Source: CAZCEC01 sp964497615 (GTDB lineage: Bacteria > Chloroflexota > Anaerolineae > Anaerolineales > UBA6663). From it: 64,000 nucleotides of DNA. Below the pieces are notes generated by a model, which was given only the letters and a program-made list of their open reading frames with translations, had not been told where the DNA came from and did not search any database. The stretch covers positions 15,856 to 79,855 of the forward strand of contig CAZCEC010000025.1 in the NCBI GenBank assembly GCA_964497615.1. The letters are read 5' to 3'. Of this stretch, positions 43,526 through 51,347 are shown in pieces (the first letter of the stretch is position 1; every line of letters starts with the position of its first letter). A program made the translations under genes and the position numbers.

Positions 43526-45145
43526 TTACTCGATGGTCCAGGTCAGCAGGTTCGTCGCTGGATCATACGAGTACGTCACGCTGCTGTCGGCATCCAGGGT
43601 GAACGTGTAGTTGTCGCCATCCTGAACGCCGTCCACGCCGTAGTTCGTGGTCCAGCCGCCGTCCAGCGCCACCTTCACCTCATAGTCGCCGGCTGGCAGG
43701 TCCCACGGGCCGCTCGTCCACAGCCCATCCTCGCCTTCCGTCATCGCCGTCACGGCGCACTCCGGCTGCCAGTCGCCCGGGCAGCCCGCCTCTTCCTGCC
43801 ACGAGCCGGGCACGTTCACCATGCCCGTCAGCGGGTTCGCGATCAGGTCGCGGATGGCGGTGCCGGCGGTCGTCAGCGCGGCTTCCGGCTCAGCATCGCC
43901 GTTGCGCACTTGCACGATGGCGCTGTCCCAGTTGCCCCACACCGAGCCCATGGCCGGGATGGCCGGCATCATCTGGGCGTTGCTGCCTGCCTCGCCCAAC
44001 GCCTGGAGGTCCTCGTCGTCCAGGGTCTCCAGCACCGGGATGTAGGCCGACGGCCGCTGCCCCAGCTCATACAGCACGCGCATCACGTCTTCCGTCGCGA
44101 TGAACTCGGTCAGGAAGGCCTGCGCCAGCAGCGCATTCTCGCTGGTCGCATTGATGTACACGCCCTGCGTGCCGGCGAACGACTGCCCGCCGTCCGGGAA
44201 GTTGGTGATGGCGTACGGGATGCCGGACTCGCGGATGCGGTCCAGCGCCCACGGGCCGGCCATGATGAAGGGCGCCTCGCCCGTCTCGAACAGGGCATGG
44301 TTGTTGGCCCAGTCCCAGTCGGTCGGGATGTTGCCCGCGTCCACCTGCTCCTTGAGCCAGGTGGCCGCCTCGATCATGCCTTCATTGTCCAGGCCCAGGT
44401 CCTGGTCGTCGTAGTCGCCGGCGTCGTTGCGGCCGAAGATGTAGCCGCCGAAGCTGGTGAACAGAGGATACAGGTCGTAGGTCGTGCCGGTCACGGCCAT
44501 GATGTAGGTCGTTTCGCCGGCATCCTTCAGGGCCTCGCCGATCTCCACCACCTCATCCCACGTCGTGGGCGGGGTCTCGACCATGTCGGTGTTGTAGAAG
44601 AAGCCCAGGTTTTCGGTCGCATACGGCATGCAGTACAGCACGCCGTCGAACGTGCAGGCCTGCAGCGCCACGTCCACGAAGTCGCCTTCCTTGTCGCCCA
44701 GGTCAATCGGCGCCAGCAGGCCGTTGGCCACCAGCGCGCCCGCCTGGTCGTGCGGCACGCCGAACAGGATGTCCGGGCCTTCGCCAGCCGGCGCGGCGAT
44801 CTGGAAGTCATCGCGCAGCGCCGACTTCACTTCCACCACCAGCTCGAGCTGGTAGGTCTGGAGCACTTCGTCGGCCAGGCCTTGCAGGATCGGCGCGCGG
44901 GTCTCGTCCGCCCAGATGCGCAGCGTGCCGATGGGCTCGATCACCGGCACATCGGTCGGCTCAGGCACAGCCGTCGGCTCGGGAGCCGTAGTCGGTTCCG
45001 GGGCCGTGGTGGCCTCGGGCGCCGTGGTCGGCGGGACGCTGGTGGGCTGCGGCGCGGGGGTCGCGGTCGCGGCCGGCCGGCAGGCCGCCAATGCAAAGGC
45101 GGCAATCAACAGGATGTTGAGCACCAGCCAGAAACTCTTCTTCAT
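43526..45145 (-). CDS. malE: Maltodextrin-binding protein with C-terminal X25 glucan-binding module
   Basis: A 539-residue lipoprotein. ATG 45145 is supported by AGGAGGAG seven bases upstream and starts MKKSFWLVLNILLIAAFALA followed by the lipobox Cys (AAC). A Pro/Thr/Glu linker (~23-65) leads to a solute-binding protein family 1 domain (~70-440; GTLRIWADE, GPDILFGVPHDQAGALVANG, MPYATENLGFFYNTD, FIMAGPWALDRI). The last ~97 residues (DNA 43526-43819) form an extra X25-type module, GSWQEEAGCPGDWQPEC ... VKVALDGGWTTNYGVDGVQD, nearly the same as those of the pullulanase. MalE proteins normally end after the binding domain. It captures maltodextrins for MalFG. Confidence 0.93.
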   Translation of the reverse strand: MKKSFWLVLNILLIAAFALAACRPAATATPAPQPTSVPPTTAPEATTAPEPTTAPEPTAVPEPTDVPVIEPIGTLRIWADETRAPILQGLADEVLQTYQLELVVEVKSALRDDFQIAAPAGEGPDILFGVPHDQAGALVANGLLAPIDLGDKEGDFVDVALQACTFDGVLYCMPYATENLGFFYNTDMVETPPTTWDEVVEIGEALKDAGETTYIMAVTGTTYDLYPLFTSFGGYIFGRNDAGDYDDQDLGLDNEGMIEAATWLKEQVDAGNIPTDWDWANNHALFETGEAPFIMAGPWALDRIRESGIPYAITNFPDGGQSFAGTQGVYINATSENALLAQAFLTEFIATEDVMRVLYELGQRPSAYIPVLETLDDEDLQALGEAGSNAQMMPAIPAMGSVWGNWDSAIVQVRNGDAEPEAALTTAGTAIRDLIANPLTGMVNVPGSWQEEAGCPGDWQPECAVTAMTEGEDGLWTSGPWDLPAGDYEVKVALDGGWTTNYGVDGVQDGDNYTFTLDADSSVTYSYDPATNLLTWTIE

Positions 45146-45178
45146 GTTCTTACTCCTCCTAAGGGTAGCAGCAACAGC

Positions 45179-45255
45179 GGGGCGCAAGCGCCCCTATCTT
45201 TGGCGTACGTCGAACTTCAGGAACGTGGGATAACGTCGAGGAAATCACCTCCTTA
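45179..45255 (-). promoter_or_regulatory. malE leader: strong upstream SD and hairpin
   Basis: In the 164-base ROK-malE gap, TAAGGAGGTGAT (45255-45244) matches the 16S anti-SD almost perfectly but lies about 100 bases before malE, with no ATG near it. A GTG inside it opens a 28-codon frame that stops at the malE ribosome site. Further down is a perfect hairpin GGGGCGC-TT-GCGCCCC (45194-45179). Upstream are a TAAAAT box (45283-45278) and the palindrome ATTCGCGAAT (45289-45298). A leader peptide, ribosome standby site or regulated leader are all possible. Confidence 0.35.
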
Positions 45256-45309
45256 CAGGACCAGCGAGGCTGTCGGTATTTTAGCCTCATTCGCGAATCC
45301 GGGGCTAGT

Positions 45310-46539
45310 TCATGCATAAGGTTGAAAGGCGCGCGTCAGCGCCAACGCCACCGCACCCAGCGCCACCGAGTGACGCCCAAGTTGCCCCAGCACCAGGCGT
45401 GTCGCCTGCCGCGAGGGCCGCATCGTGCGTTCCGCCACGGCTTGTTGCAGCGGGTCCAGCAGCCACGGGCCCGCGCCCGTCACCCCTCCGCCCAGCACCA
45501 CCAGGCCCGGGTTGAGGAGATTGATCAGGCTGGCCACTGCGCTGCCAATGTGCCGGCCGGCATCGGCCAGCAGTTGCTGGCTCACCGGATCGTCATTCGC
45601 CGCCGCCACTGCGACGTCCCGGGCCGTCAGCTCGCGGTGCCCGTTGAGGTGCGCCAGCACGGTGCGCTGCCCGGCCTTCACCGCCAACTGCGCCCGCTGG
45701 GCAATCGCCCGCCCGCCGGCCATCGCCTCCAGGCAGCCATAATTGCCGCACGTGCACGGCGGCCCGCTGTCCGAAATCGTCACGTGCCCAATCTCGCCGG
45801 CCGTCCCCAGCACCCCCCGGTAAATCTGGCCCCCCAACAGCAGCCCGCAGCCAATCCCCGTGCCAATCTTAATGTAGGCCAGGTCATTCGCCCCCTGCCC
45901 CGCGCCAAATGTCCACTCCCCCAGCGCCCCCAGGTCGGCATCGTTATCCAACGTGGTTGGCTTGCCCCACGCCGCTTCCAGCTTCGCCCGGATCGGGAAG
46001 GCATCCCACCCCGGCATAATCGGCGGCGCCGAGACCATGCCTTCGCTGGCCACCACTGGTCCAGGTACGCCGACAGCGATCGCTTGCACTTGCGCCAGCG
46101 AGCACCCCGCCCGCGTCAGCGTGGCCTCCACCGCCGTCAGCACCTGCCGCAGCCCGGCTTCCGGGCCAGCCTCGATGGCAAACGCCTCTTCCGTCTCGGC
46201 CAGCTTCGCACCGTTCAGGTCGGCCACGATCACCACCAGGTGGCTGGCCCCAATATCCACCCCCACCACCCGCCCCGCATCCGGGTTGATCTCCAGCACA
46301 ATCGGCCGCCGCCCGCCGCGCGACGTGCCCGTTCCCCGTTCAACCACTAACCCGCCCTCCAGCAAGTGCCCCACAATAGTGGAAATGGTTGACCGGCTGA
46401 CCTGCAAAGTCTCTGCCAACTCCGCGCGCGAGATGCCGCGCGGCGAGTGACGTATCAGGTCAATGACCGATGCTTTGTTCATACCCCGAACAATTGATTG
46501 GTCGGTTGTGTGATCGTGGGACGGATTTCGGGCCAGCAT
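45310..46539 (-). CDS. ROK-family transcriptional regulator
   Basis: A 409-residue protein. The N-terminal ~80 residues contain a winged HTH (TTDQSIVRGMNKASVIDLI, ISRAELAETLQVSRSTISTI). The ROK sugar-kinase-like core has VVGVDIGASHLVVIVADLNG (phosphate loop), DNDADLGALGEW, and the zinc motif CTCGNYGCLEAMAGG. Regulators of this type sense intracellular sugars and repress or activate sugar uptake genes. It precedes malE in the same direction and has a strong promoter overlapped by a candidate operator, suggesting autoregulation and control of the whole maltodextrin operon. ATG 46539 fits the usual TxDQSLVR start. Confidence 0.92.
   Translation of the reverse strand: MLARNPSHDHTTDQSIVRGMNKASVIDLIRHSPRGISRAELAETLQVSRSTISTIVGHLLEGGLVVERGTGTSRGGRRPIVLEINPDAGRVVGVDIGASHLVVIVADLNGAKLAETEEAFAIEAGPEAGLRQVLTAVEATLTRAGCSLAQVQAIAVGVPGPVVASEGMVSAPPIMPGWDAFPIRAKLEAAWGKPTTLDNDADLGALGEWTFGAGQGANDLAYIKIGTGIGCGLLLGGQIYRGVLGTAGEIGHVTISDSGPPCTCGNYGCLEAMAGGRAIAQRAQLAVKAGQRTVLAHLNGHRELTARDVAVAAANDDPVSQQLLADAGRHIGSAVASLINLLNPGLVVLGGGVTGAGPWLLDPLQQAVAERTMRPSRQATRLVLGQLGRHSVALGAVALALTRAFQPYA
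46497..46511 (+). promoter_or_regulatory. Candidate ROK operator, site 1
   Basis: ATTGGTCGGTTGTGT lies in the first codons of the ROK gene. It matches 13 of 15 bases of site 2 in inverted orientation; centres are 79 bases apart, compatible with a looped pair. No binding data exist. Confidence 0.35.
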
Positions 46540-46567
46540 TAGAAGGATGGAGGCGGATATGGTCTAA

Positions 46568-46597
46568 ATTGTACGGCACAATCGACCAATTTGTCAA
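46568..46597 (-). promoter_or_regulatory. ROK-mal operon promoter
   Basis: On the minus strand a perfect TTGACA (46597-46592), an 18-base spacer and TACAAT (46573-46568). The -10 box is 28 bases before ATG 46539. The local sequence is AT-rich compared with the surroundings. No SD is visible before the ROK ATG. Confidence 0.72.
46576..46590 (-). promoter_or_regulatory. Candidate ROK operator, site 2
   Basis: ATTGGTCGATTGTGC on the minus strand fills the spacer between the -35 and -10 boxes of the ROK promoter, where a bound protein would block RNA polymerase. It is the inverted partner of 46497-46511. Confidence 0.4.
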
Positions 46598-46713
46598 GCT
46601 ACAAAACAAAGTTGGGATAACTGTGGTGATTTCAGGGACTGCCATCACCATGCGGATTGTCGCAGGGCCGCACCTCTGGCCCCTGGCGCGCGATTCATTC
46701 GCCCCTGCCCGCT

Positions 46714-46740
46714 TTGAGACGGCGGCGATCTCCATATAAT
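46714..46740 (+). promoter_or_regulatory. Promoter of DapA-family gene
   Basis: TTGAGA (46714-46719) and a perfect TATAAT (46735-46740) with a short 15-base spacer. Only six bases separate the -10 box from ATG 46747, so the mRNA would be leaderless. Confidence 0.5.
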
Positions 46741-46746
46741 GGCCGC

Positions 46747-47701
46747 ATGACCCACCCGCCTGCACCCTCAACCTTGCGCGGCGTCTTCGCCGCGGCCGTN
46801 NNNNNNNNNCCTCACCCCAGCCCTCGCCCCAGACCTGGAGGCCCTACCCGCCTTGCTCGATTTTCTCGCCGGGCGCGGCTGCCACGGCGTGCTCCTGCTG
46901 GGTACCACCGGCGAAGGCACCTCCTTCTCGGTGGACGAACGCCTGGCCGTCATTCGCGCTGGACTGGCTCACCGCGCCGCTGCCCACCCCGGTCTCAAGC
47001 TCCTGGCCGGCACCGGCTGCGCCAGCCTGGCCGACACCATCACCCTCACCCGCGCCGCCTTCGACCTGGGCGTGGACGGCGTCGTCACCCTCCCCGCTTT
47101 CTACTATAAAGGCCTCGGCGCCGAGGGTTTGGTGGCCTACTTCGACGCTGTCATCCAGCAGGCCGTGCCGGAGCGCGGCCGGCTGCTGGTCTATCACATC
47201 CCCCAGATGTCTGGCGTGCCCGTACCCGACGAAGCTGTGCTTCAACTGCGCCAGCTTCATCCGGCGCGATTCTTCGGTATGAAGGACTCGCAAGACGAGC
47301 TACCCCACACCTTGCAGACCCTGCGCGCTGCGCCGGGCTTTGGCCTCTTCTGCGGCAGCGACTCGATCATGACCGAGAGCCTGGCGGCCGGGGCCTTTGG
47401 CACCATCACCGCCCTGGCCAATGTCACCGCCCCACTCAACCGCCTGGTGTGGGACGCCCACCAGCGCGGCGAGAGCGCCCCCGACGCTCAGGCCCGGCTG
47501 GCCCAGGCCCGCGTCGCCATTCGCGGCCTCAATGGCCCCGCCGCCATGAAGGCCGCGCTCGCTGATCTGTTTGGCCTGCCCGACTGGCCCGTGCGCCAGG
47601 AACGCCCGCAGCTTCGGCCCGTGCGCCCGCCCCTGCAACCCCTGGCCGCCCCCCAGCGCGCCAAGCTCACCGCCGACCTCGCCGCCCTCTTAAATACATG
47701 A
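46747..47701 (+). CDS. DapA/NAL-family aldolase or lyase, interrupted by assembly gap
   Basis: The protein begins MTHPPAPSTLRGVFAAAV at ATG 46747, then runs into ten Ns (46800-46809). After the gap the frame is shifted by one, so the true gap length is not ten; the two sides fit one protein (LTPALAPDLEALPALLDFLA follows). Motifs: HGVLLLGTTGEGTSFSVDER (GTTGE substrate loop), VYHIPQMSGVPVPDEAV (catalytic Tyr), FGMKDSQDELPHTL (Schiff-base Lys) and GSDSIMTESLAAGAFGTITA. Total ~315 residues is near the family norm. Whether it is dihydrodipicolinate synthase, N-acetylneuraminate lyase or a sugar-acid aldolase is not decidable; lack of lysine genes nearby favours a sugar-acid role. Confidence 0.8.
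46800..46809. other. Assembly gap (10 N)
   Basis: Ten undetermined bases inside the 5' part of the DapA-family gene. The reading frames on either side do not match through exactly ten bases, so the number is a placeholder. Confidence 0.99.
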
Positions 47702-47742
47702 GCCTGGCGCTTGGAGACGCATTCATCTCCAACCACCAGGCT
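47701..47742. terminator. Hairpin at end of DapA-family gene
   Basis: AGCCTGG/CCAGGCT (47701-47707, 47736-47742) and TTGGAGA/TCTCCAA (47711-47717, 47726-47732) form a two-part stem with an 8-base loop, overlapping the stop codon. No T-run follows. It separates two convergent genes. The rest of 47743-47820 shows only a small CCGAC/GTCGG hairpin (47792-47805). Confidence 0.45.
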
Positions 47743-47820
47743 CCAATTGGCTGCTGCTGAATCCTGTCTTCTACGCTCTGACTTCCGACCTCCGACCTCG
47801 GTCGGTCGTTGGACGTCCTC

Positions 47821-48702
47821 CTACTGCCTCACCCCAATCGTCACCGCGAACTCTTTCACCTCGCCGCCGCGCACCACCTTCACCGGCGCCGCCTGGCCCA
47901 CAGTCGCGCCGGCCAGCGCCGTCTGCAAGTCGTCAATATCGGCCACCGCCTGCCCGCCCAGGGCCACAATCACATCGCCCTGCAGCAGTCCGCCCTTGTC
48001 GGCCGGTCCATCCTTCTCCGTACCGATGATCATCAGCCCCGTCGCCTGGTCCAAGGCTTTCGCCATGCCCTCCGCCAGCGCCACCGGCTGCGTGCTCACA
48101 CCCAGGAACCCGCGCTTCACACGCCCGTCGCGCCGCAACGCCTCCGCCACCGTGCGCAGCACCCCCACCGGGATCGCCAGGCTGGCCCCGCGCGCCAGGG
48201 CGCTGCTGTTCAGCCCAGCCACGCGCCCGCTGGCGTCTACCAGCGGCCCACCGGAGAAGCCCGGGTACATCGTCACATCGCTCTGAATGTAAGCGGAAAA
48301 GTTGCGGTGCCGCCCGCGCACCGGCCCGCCCAAGGCCACCACATTCCCCAGCGCGGCTTGCACCTCGTCCGGCCGGCCCACGGCAAACACGATATGGCCC
48401 ACCTTCACATCTTCCACACACTCCGGCGTCGCCAGCCCGTTGGCTTCGATCTTAAGCAGCGCCAGATCGCTGGCCGGGTCGCGGCCCACCACCGTGGCCG
48501 AGTGCTGCTTGCCGTCCGGCAGCGTCACCGTGATATTCTCATCGCGCTGCACCACGTGGTCGGCAGTGATGATTTCCCCGTCGGCGCTCCAGAGGATGCC
48601 GGAGGCGGGCAGCCGCCCGCGGGCATCCACCGTCACCACCCAGCGGCCGCCCTGCTCCACTGCGGCGACCAGGCTGTCAGAAAGCGCTTGTGCATTAGTC
48701 AT
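47821..48702 (-). CDS. HtrA/DegP-like S1C serine protease with PDZ domain, no signal peptide
   Basis: A 293-residue protein. ATG 48702 is supported by AGGAG seven bases upstream. The chymotrypsin-like fold has catalytic H49 (ITADHVVQRD), D79 (DPASDLALLKI) and S150 (MYPGFSGGPLVDASG). A PDZ domain covers ~205-290 (KRGFLGVSTQPVALAEGMAK, GGLLQGDVIVALGGQAV). There is no signal peptide or TM helix, so it appears cytoplasmic, unlike DegP/HhoA. It follows the response regulator gene on the same strand after 123 bases. It may degrade misfolded proteins or be regulatory. Confidence 0.88.
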   Translation of the reverse strand: MTNAQALSDSLVAAVEQGGRWVVTVDARGRLPASGILWSADGEIITADHVVQRDENITVTLPDGKQHSATVVGRDPASDLALLKIEANGLATPECVEDVKVGHIVFAVGRPDEVQAALGNVVALGGPVRGRHRNFSAYIQSDVTMYPGFSGGPLVDASGRVAGLNSSALARGASLAIPVGVLRTVAEALRRDGRVKRGFLGVSTQPVALAEGMAKALDQATGLMIIGTEKDGPADKGGLLQGDVIVALGGQAVADIDDLQTALAGATVGQAAPVKVVRGGEVKEFAVTIGVRQ

Positions 48703-48825
48703 GGATGATCTCCTGAGTGCGAATACCAGTCTGCGATTCGACAACCACGCACCAAGATTAGCACACGCTCGACCTCTCCCCCTCCCCCATGCGGCCCGCC
48801 CACGCTAGCCGAACGGGCAGGGGAC

Positions 48826-49470
48826 CTACACCGATATCAACCCTCGCCTGATCGCCAGCGCCACCGCCTCCGCCCGCGACGCCGCCCCCAGCTTGGTCAT
48901 GGCCGAGCCGAGATGAAACTTGACCGTGTGTTCGCTGATGCCCAGCAGCAGCGCAATCGCCTTGTTGGTCTGCCCGCCGGCCACCTGCCGCAGCACCTCG
49001 CTCTCGCGCGGGCTCAGCGTCACCGCCGGCCCGTCGCCGCGCAATTGCTGAAACAGCGCCGCCGTCGTGCCCGGATGCAGCACCGGCTCGCCCAGCACGG
49101 CGCTGTCGGCCGCCTCCAGCAGTTCGGCCCCGGTGGCGGTCTTGGGCAGGCAGCCCCGCGCCCCGCCTTGCAGCGCCGCCAGCACCCGCCCGTCGGCGCT
49201 CGATTCGCACAACGCCAGCACCGCCGCGTCGGGCGCTTGCTGCCGCAGCCGCCACAACCCGTCCAACTCCTCGTCCTGCTCAAACGCCAGGTCGTAGATG
49301 ACCACCTGCGGCTGGGTGGCGCGTGTCCACTGCACCGTCGCCTCTACCGAGTCGGCCTCGCCCACCACCATCACCGGCTCCGCGCCGCGCGTGCGTTGGG
49401 CCTCCTCCAGCAATACGTGCAGCCCGGCGCGCAGGGCTGGATGCGGCGAGGCGATCAGGATTCGAAGCAT
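48826..49470 (-). CDS. NarL/FixJ-type response regulator with atypical receiver
   Basis: A 214-residue protein: receiver-like domain (~1-120) and LuxR HTH (~148-210; TLSPRESEVLRQVAGGQTNK, LLGISEHTVKFHLGSAMTKL). The receiver keeps a candidate phospho-acceptor Asp (VVIYDL) and the conserved Lys (CLPKTA). However, the acidic pair that binds Mg2+ at the end of strand 1 is replaced (LIASPHPALRAGL instead of the usual VDDHP). Phosphorylation may therefore be weak or absent, and ligand or partner control is possible. No histidine kinase is adjacent. It is divergent from the TPR/cyclase cluster, which it may control. Confidence 0.87.
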   Translation of the reverse strand: MLRILIASPHPALRAGLHVLLEEAQRTRGAEPVMVVGEADSVEATVQWTRATQPQVVIYDLAFEQDEELDGLWRLRQQAPDAAVLALCESSADGRVLAALQGGARGCLPKTATGAELLEAADSAVLGEPVLHPGTTAALFQQLRGDGPAVTLSPRESEVLRQVAGGQTNKAIALLLGISEHTVKFHLGSAMTKLGAASRAEAVALAIRRGLISV

Positions 49471-49477
49471 AAGGACT

Positions 49478-49483
49478 ATTTTA
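49478..49483 (-). promoter_or_regulatory. Candidate -10 box of response regulator gene
   Basis: TAAAAT on the minus strand ends seven bases before ATG 49470, again with no room for a leader. No convincing -35 box at 16-18 bases. Confidence 0.3.
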
Positions 49484-49523
49484 TGCCGAAAGAGGTTGGC
49501 GTAGCATTAGCGCCCGCTGCGAC

Positions 49524-49529
49524 TATAAT
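49524..49529 (+). promoter_or_regulatory. Candidate -10 box of TPR/cyclase cluster
   Basis: A perfect TATAAT 33 bases before ATG 49563 in the 92-base divergent region. The best upstream box (TAGCAT, 49502-49507) is poor. If real, it shows that the truncated TPR gene has its own promoter. Confidence 0.4.
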
Positions 49530-49562
49530 GTCGCCCGGCAGCCCGCGGCCTACACCCACCGC

Positions 49563-51347
49563 ATGACACTAACGACGCACCTCGGCCAACTCGAAGGCGC
49601 CGGCCTTATCAAGGTCGCCGCGCTGCAGCCCGAACTGGCGTATGGTTTTCGCCACGGGCTGGTGCAGGAAGCCGCCTACTTCTCGTTGGTCAAGGGCGAC
49701 CGGCAGGCGCTGCACCGCGCCGTGGGCGAAGCCCTGGAGCGGCTCTACCGCGGCCAGTCCGCGCGCCCGGCCCGCGAATTGCTGCCGGTGTTGGCCCACC
49801 ACTTTGCCGAAGCCAACGATCCCGGCCGCGCCCTGGAATACTTCACCCTGGCCGGCGACGCCGCCGCCAGCCAATACGCCAACGCCGAAGCCATCGCCCA
49901 CTACACCCGCGCCCTCGAGTTCGCCCTGCCTCGCCGTGCCACGCCCGCGCAGTTGGCCCACCTTTTTGCTCAACGCGGCCGCGCGCAAGAGCTCAGCGGC
50001 CACTACGACGAAGCCCTAGACAACTATCGCCAGTGGGAGTCCACCGCCCAGCAGCACGGCGACCGCCCGGCAGCCTTGGCGGCGCTCACCCGGCGCGTCG
50101 TCGTCTTTGCCCTGCCCAGCAGCCGGGCCGACCCCACCCAGGCCCACGCCCTGGCCGCAGCAGCCATTGTCGAGGCCCAGGCCCTGGGCGACCGTGAAGC
50201 CGAGGCCCGCCTGCATTGGGCCGTGCTACAGGCCCACTCCATCCAGGGCGACGCACTCGCGGCCTCCGTCGCCGGCCGCCGGGCCTTGGACCTCGCCCGC
50301 GCCATCGATCACGCCGAATTGCTGGCCCTGATCTTGATGGACCTGAGCCGAATGTTGCTCGCCATCGGGCGCGCGGACGAGGGGGCCGCTGCCCTCGCCG
50401 AAGCAACCGAGCGCTGGCGCGCGCTGGGCAACCTGCCCATGCTAGCCGAGTGCATGACCAACACCGCCGGTCTGCACTTCTACCGCGGCACATACGATCA
50501 GGCCCTGGCCATCCTGGCCGAGAGCCTGGCCCTTAGCGAGAGTATTGGCAATGACTGGGGCCAGGCCTACAACTTGATGCTCCAGTTCTTCATCCTGTTC
50601 GACCAGGGCGACTACAGCGCCGCCATCCGTGCCATGCGCCGCTGCCTGCCGCTGGCCGACTCCGGAGGCTTCATTTATCCGCGCGTCACTGGTCACGCGG
50701 TCTTGGGGTTCGTCTACGGTCTACTGGGCCAGCCGGAACAAGCTGCCTCCCTGCTGGCGGAGGGATTGCGAACCGTCGAGCGGTTGCTGCCCACCGAGCG
50801 CAGTTCCGTCCTGCTCCCTTGGGGCTGGCTCAAGCTCATCGAAGGCGATCTTGAAACCGCCGCCGCCTACGTGGCTGAAGCACACGCCCACCTCAATCCG
50901 AACGACTATCTCTCACCCAACCCCGTCCTTTTGGCCTACCTGGAGGCTGAACTGGCCTTGCGCCGCGGCCAGCCGGAGTTGGCCCTGCAAACCTCCCGGC
51001 GCTATGCTGGCGAGCCCCAGTCCAGCGTCATGGCCACCTTCATGCCGGACCTCCAGCGCGTCGAAGGCGCCGCCCTGCTGGCCCTCGGCCGCCAGCCCGA
51101 GGCGCTCACGGTGCTCGAACGCGCCTACGCCCAGGCCGCCGCTCAGCCCTCGCCGCGCGCCGGCTGGATGCTTGCCAGTACCCTGGCCGCGGCCGCCCAG
51201 GCCCGCGGCGACCTGCCCGCCGCCCGGCGCTGGCGCGCCGACGCGCGGCATCACCTCGATTGGATGGTGGACCGCCTTGACGACCCAGTCTTGCGCGCCT
51301 CCTTCCTGGCCCAGCCGGATGTCCGCGCCACGCGCGAGGCTGCGTGA
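49563..51347 (+). CDS. TPR protein corresponding to the C-terminal half of a cyclase-ATPase-TPR protein (copy 1)
   Basis: A 594-residue protein. The first ~60 residues (HLGQLEGAGLIKVAALQPEL, GFRHGLVQEAAYFSLVKGDR, LHRAVGEALERLY) are the winged-helix-like end of the STAND/AAA module seen in adenylate-cyclase-ATPase-TPR proteins. TPR-like helical repeats follow to the end (ALEYFTLAGDAAASQYANAE, AIAHYTRAL). There is no cyclase, Walker A or Walker B. The frame stays open upstream to 49473, but those codons do not resemble the missing part. The stop overlaps the GTG of the next gene (GTGA, 51344-51347). It could act in trans with the cyclase at 56326-58266. Confidence 0.8.
   Translation: MTLTTHLGQLEGAGLIKVAALQPELAYGFRHGLVQEAAYFSLVKGDRQALHRAVGEALERLYRGQSARPARELLPVLAHHFAEANDPGRALEYFTLAGDAAASQYANAEAIAHYTRALEFALPRRATPAQLAHLFAQRGRAQELSGHYDEALDNYRQWESTAQQHGDRPAALAALTRRVVVFALPSSRADPTQAHALAAAAIVEAQALGDREAEARLHWAVLQAHSIQGDALAASVAGRRALDLARAIDHAELLALILMDLSRMLLAIGRADEGAAALAEATERWRALGNLPMLAECMTNTAGLHFYRGTYDQALAILAESLALSESIGNDWGQAYNLMLQFFILFDQGDYSAAIRAMRRCLPLADSGGFIYPRVTGHAVLGFVYGLLGQPEQAASLLAEGLRTVERLLPTERSSVLLPWGWLKLIEGDLETAAAYVAEAHAHLNPNDYLSPNPVLLAYLEAELALRRGQPELALQTSRRYAGEPQSSVMATFMPDLQRVEGAALLALGRQPEALTVLERAYAQAAAQPSPRAGWMLASTLAAAAQARGDLPAARRWRADARHHLDWMVDRLDDPVLRASFLAQPDVRATREAA

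Noticed and set aside
46660..47109. Frame reading through the N gap as a separate Arg/Pro-rich protein
   Set aside because: It depends on the arbitrary length of ten Ns and contains unspecified residues. The DapA-family frame on both sides explains the sequence.
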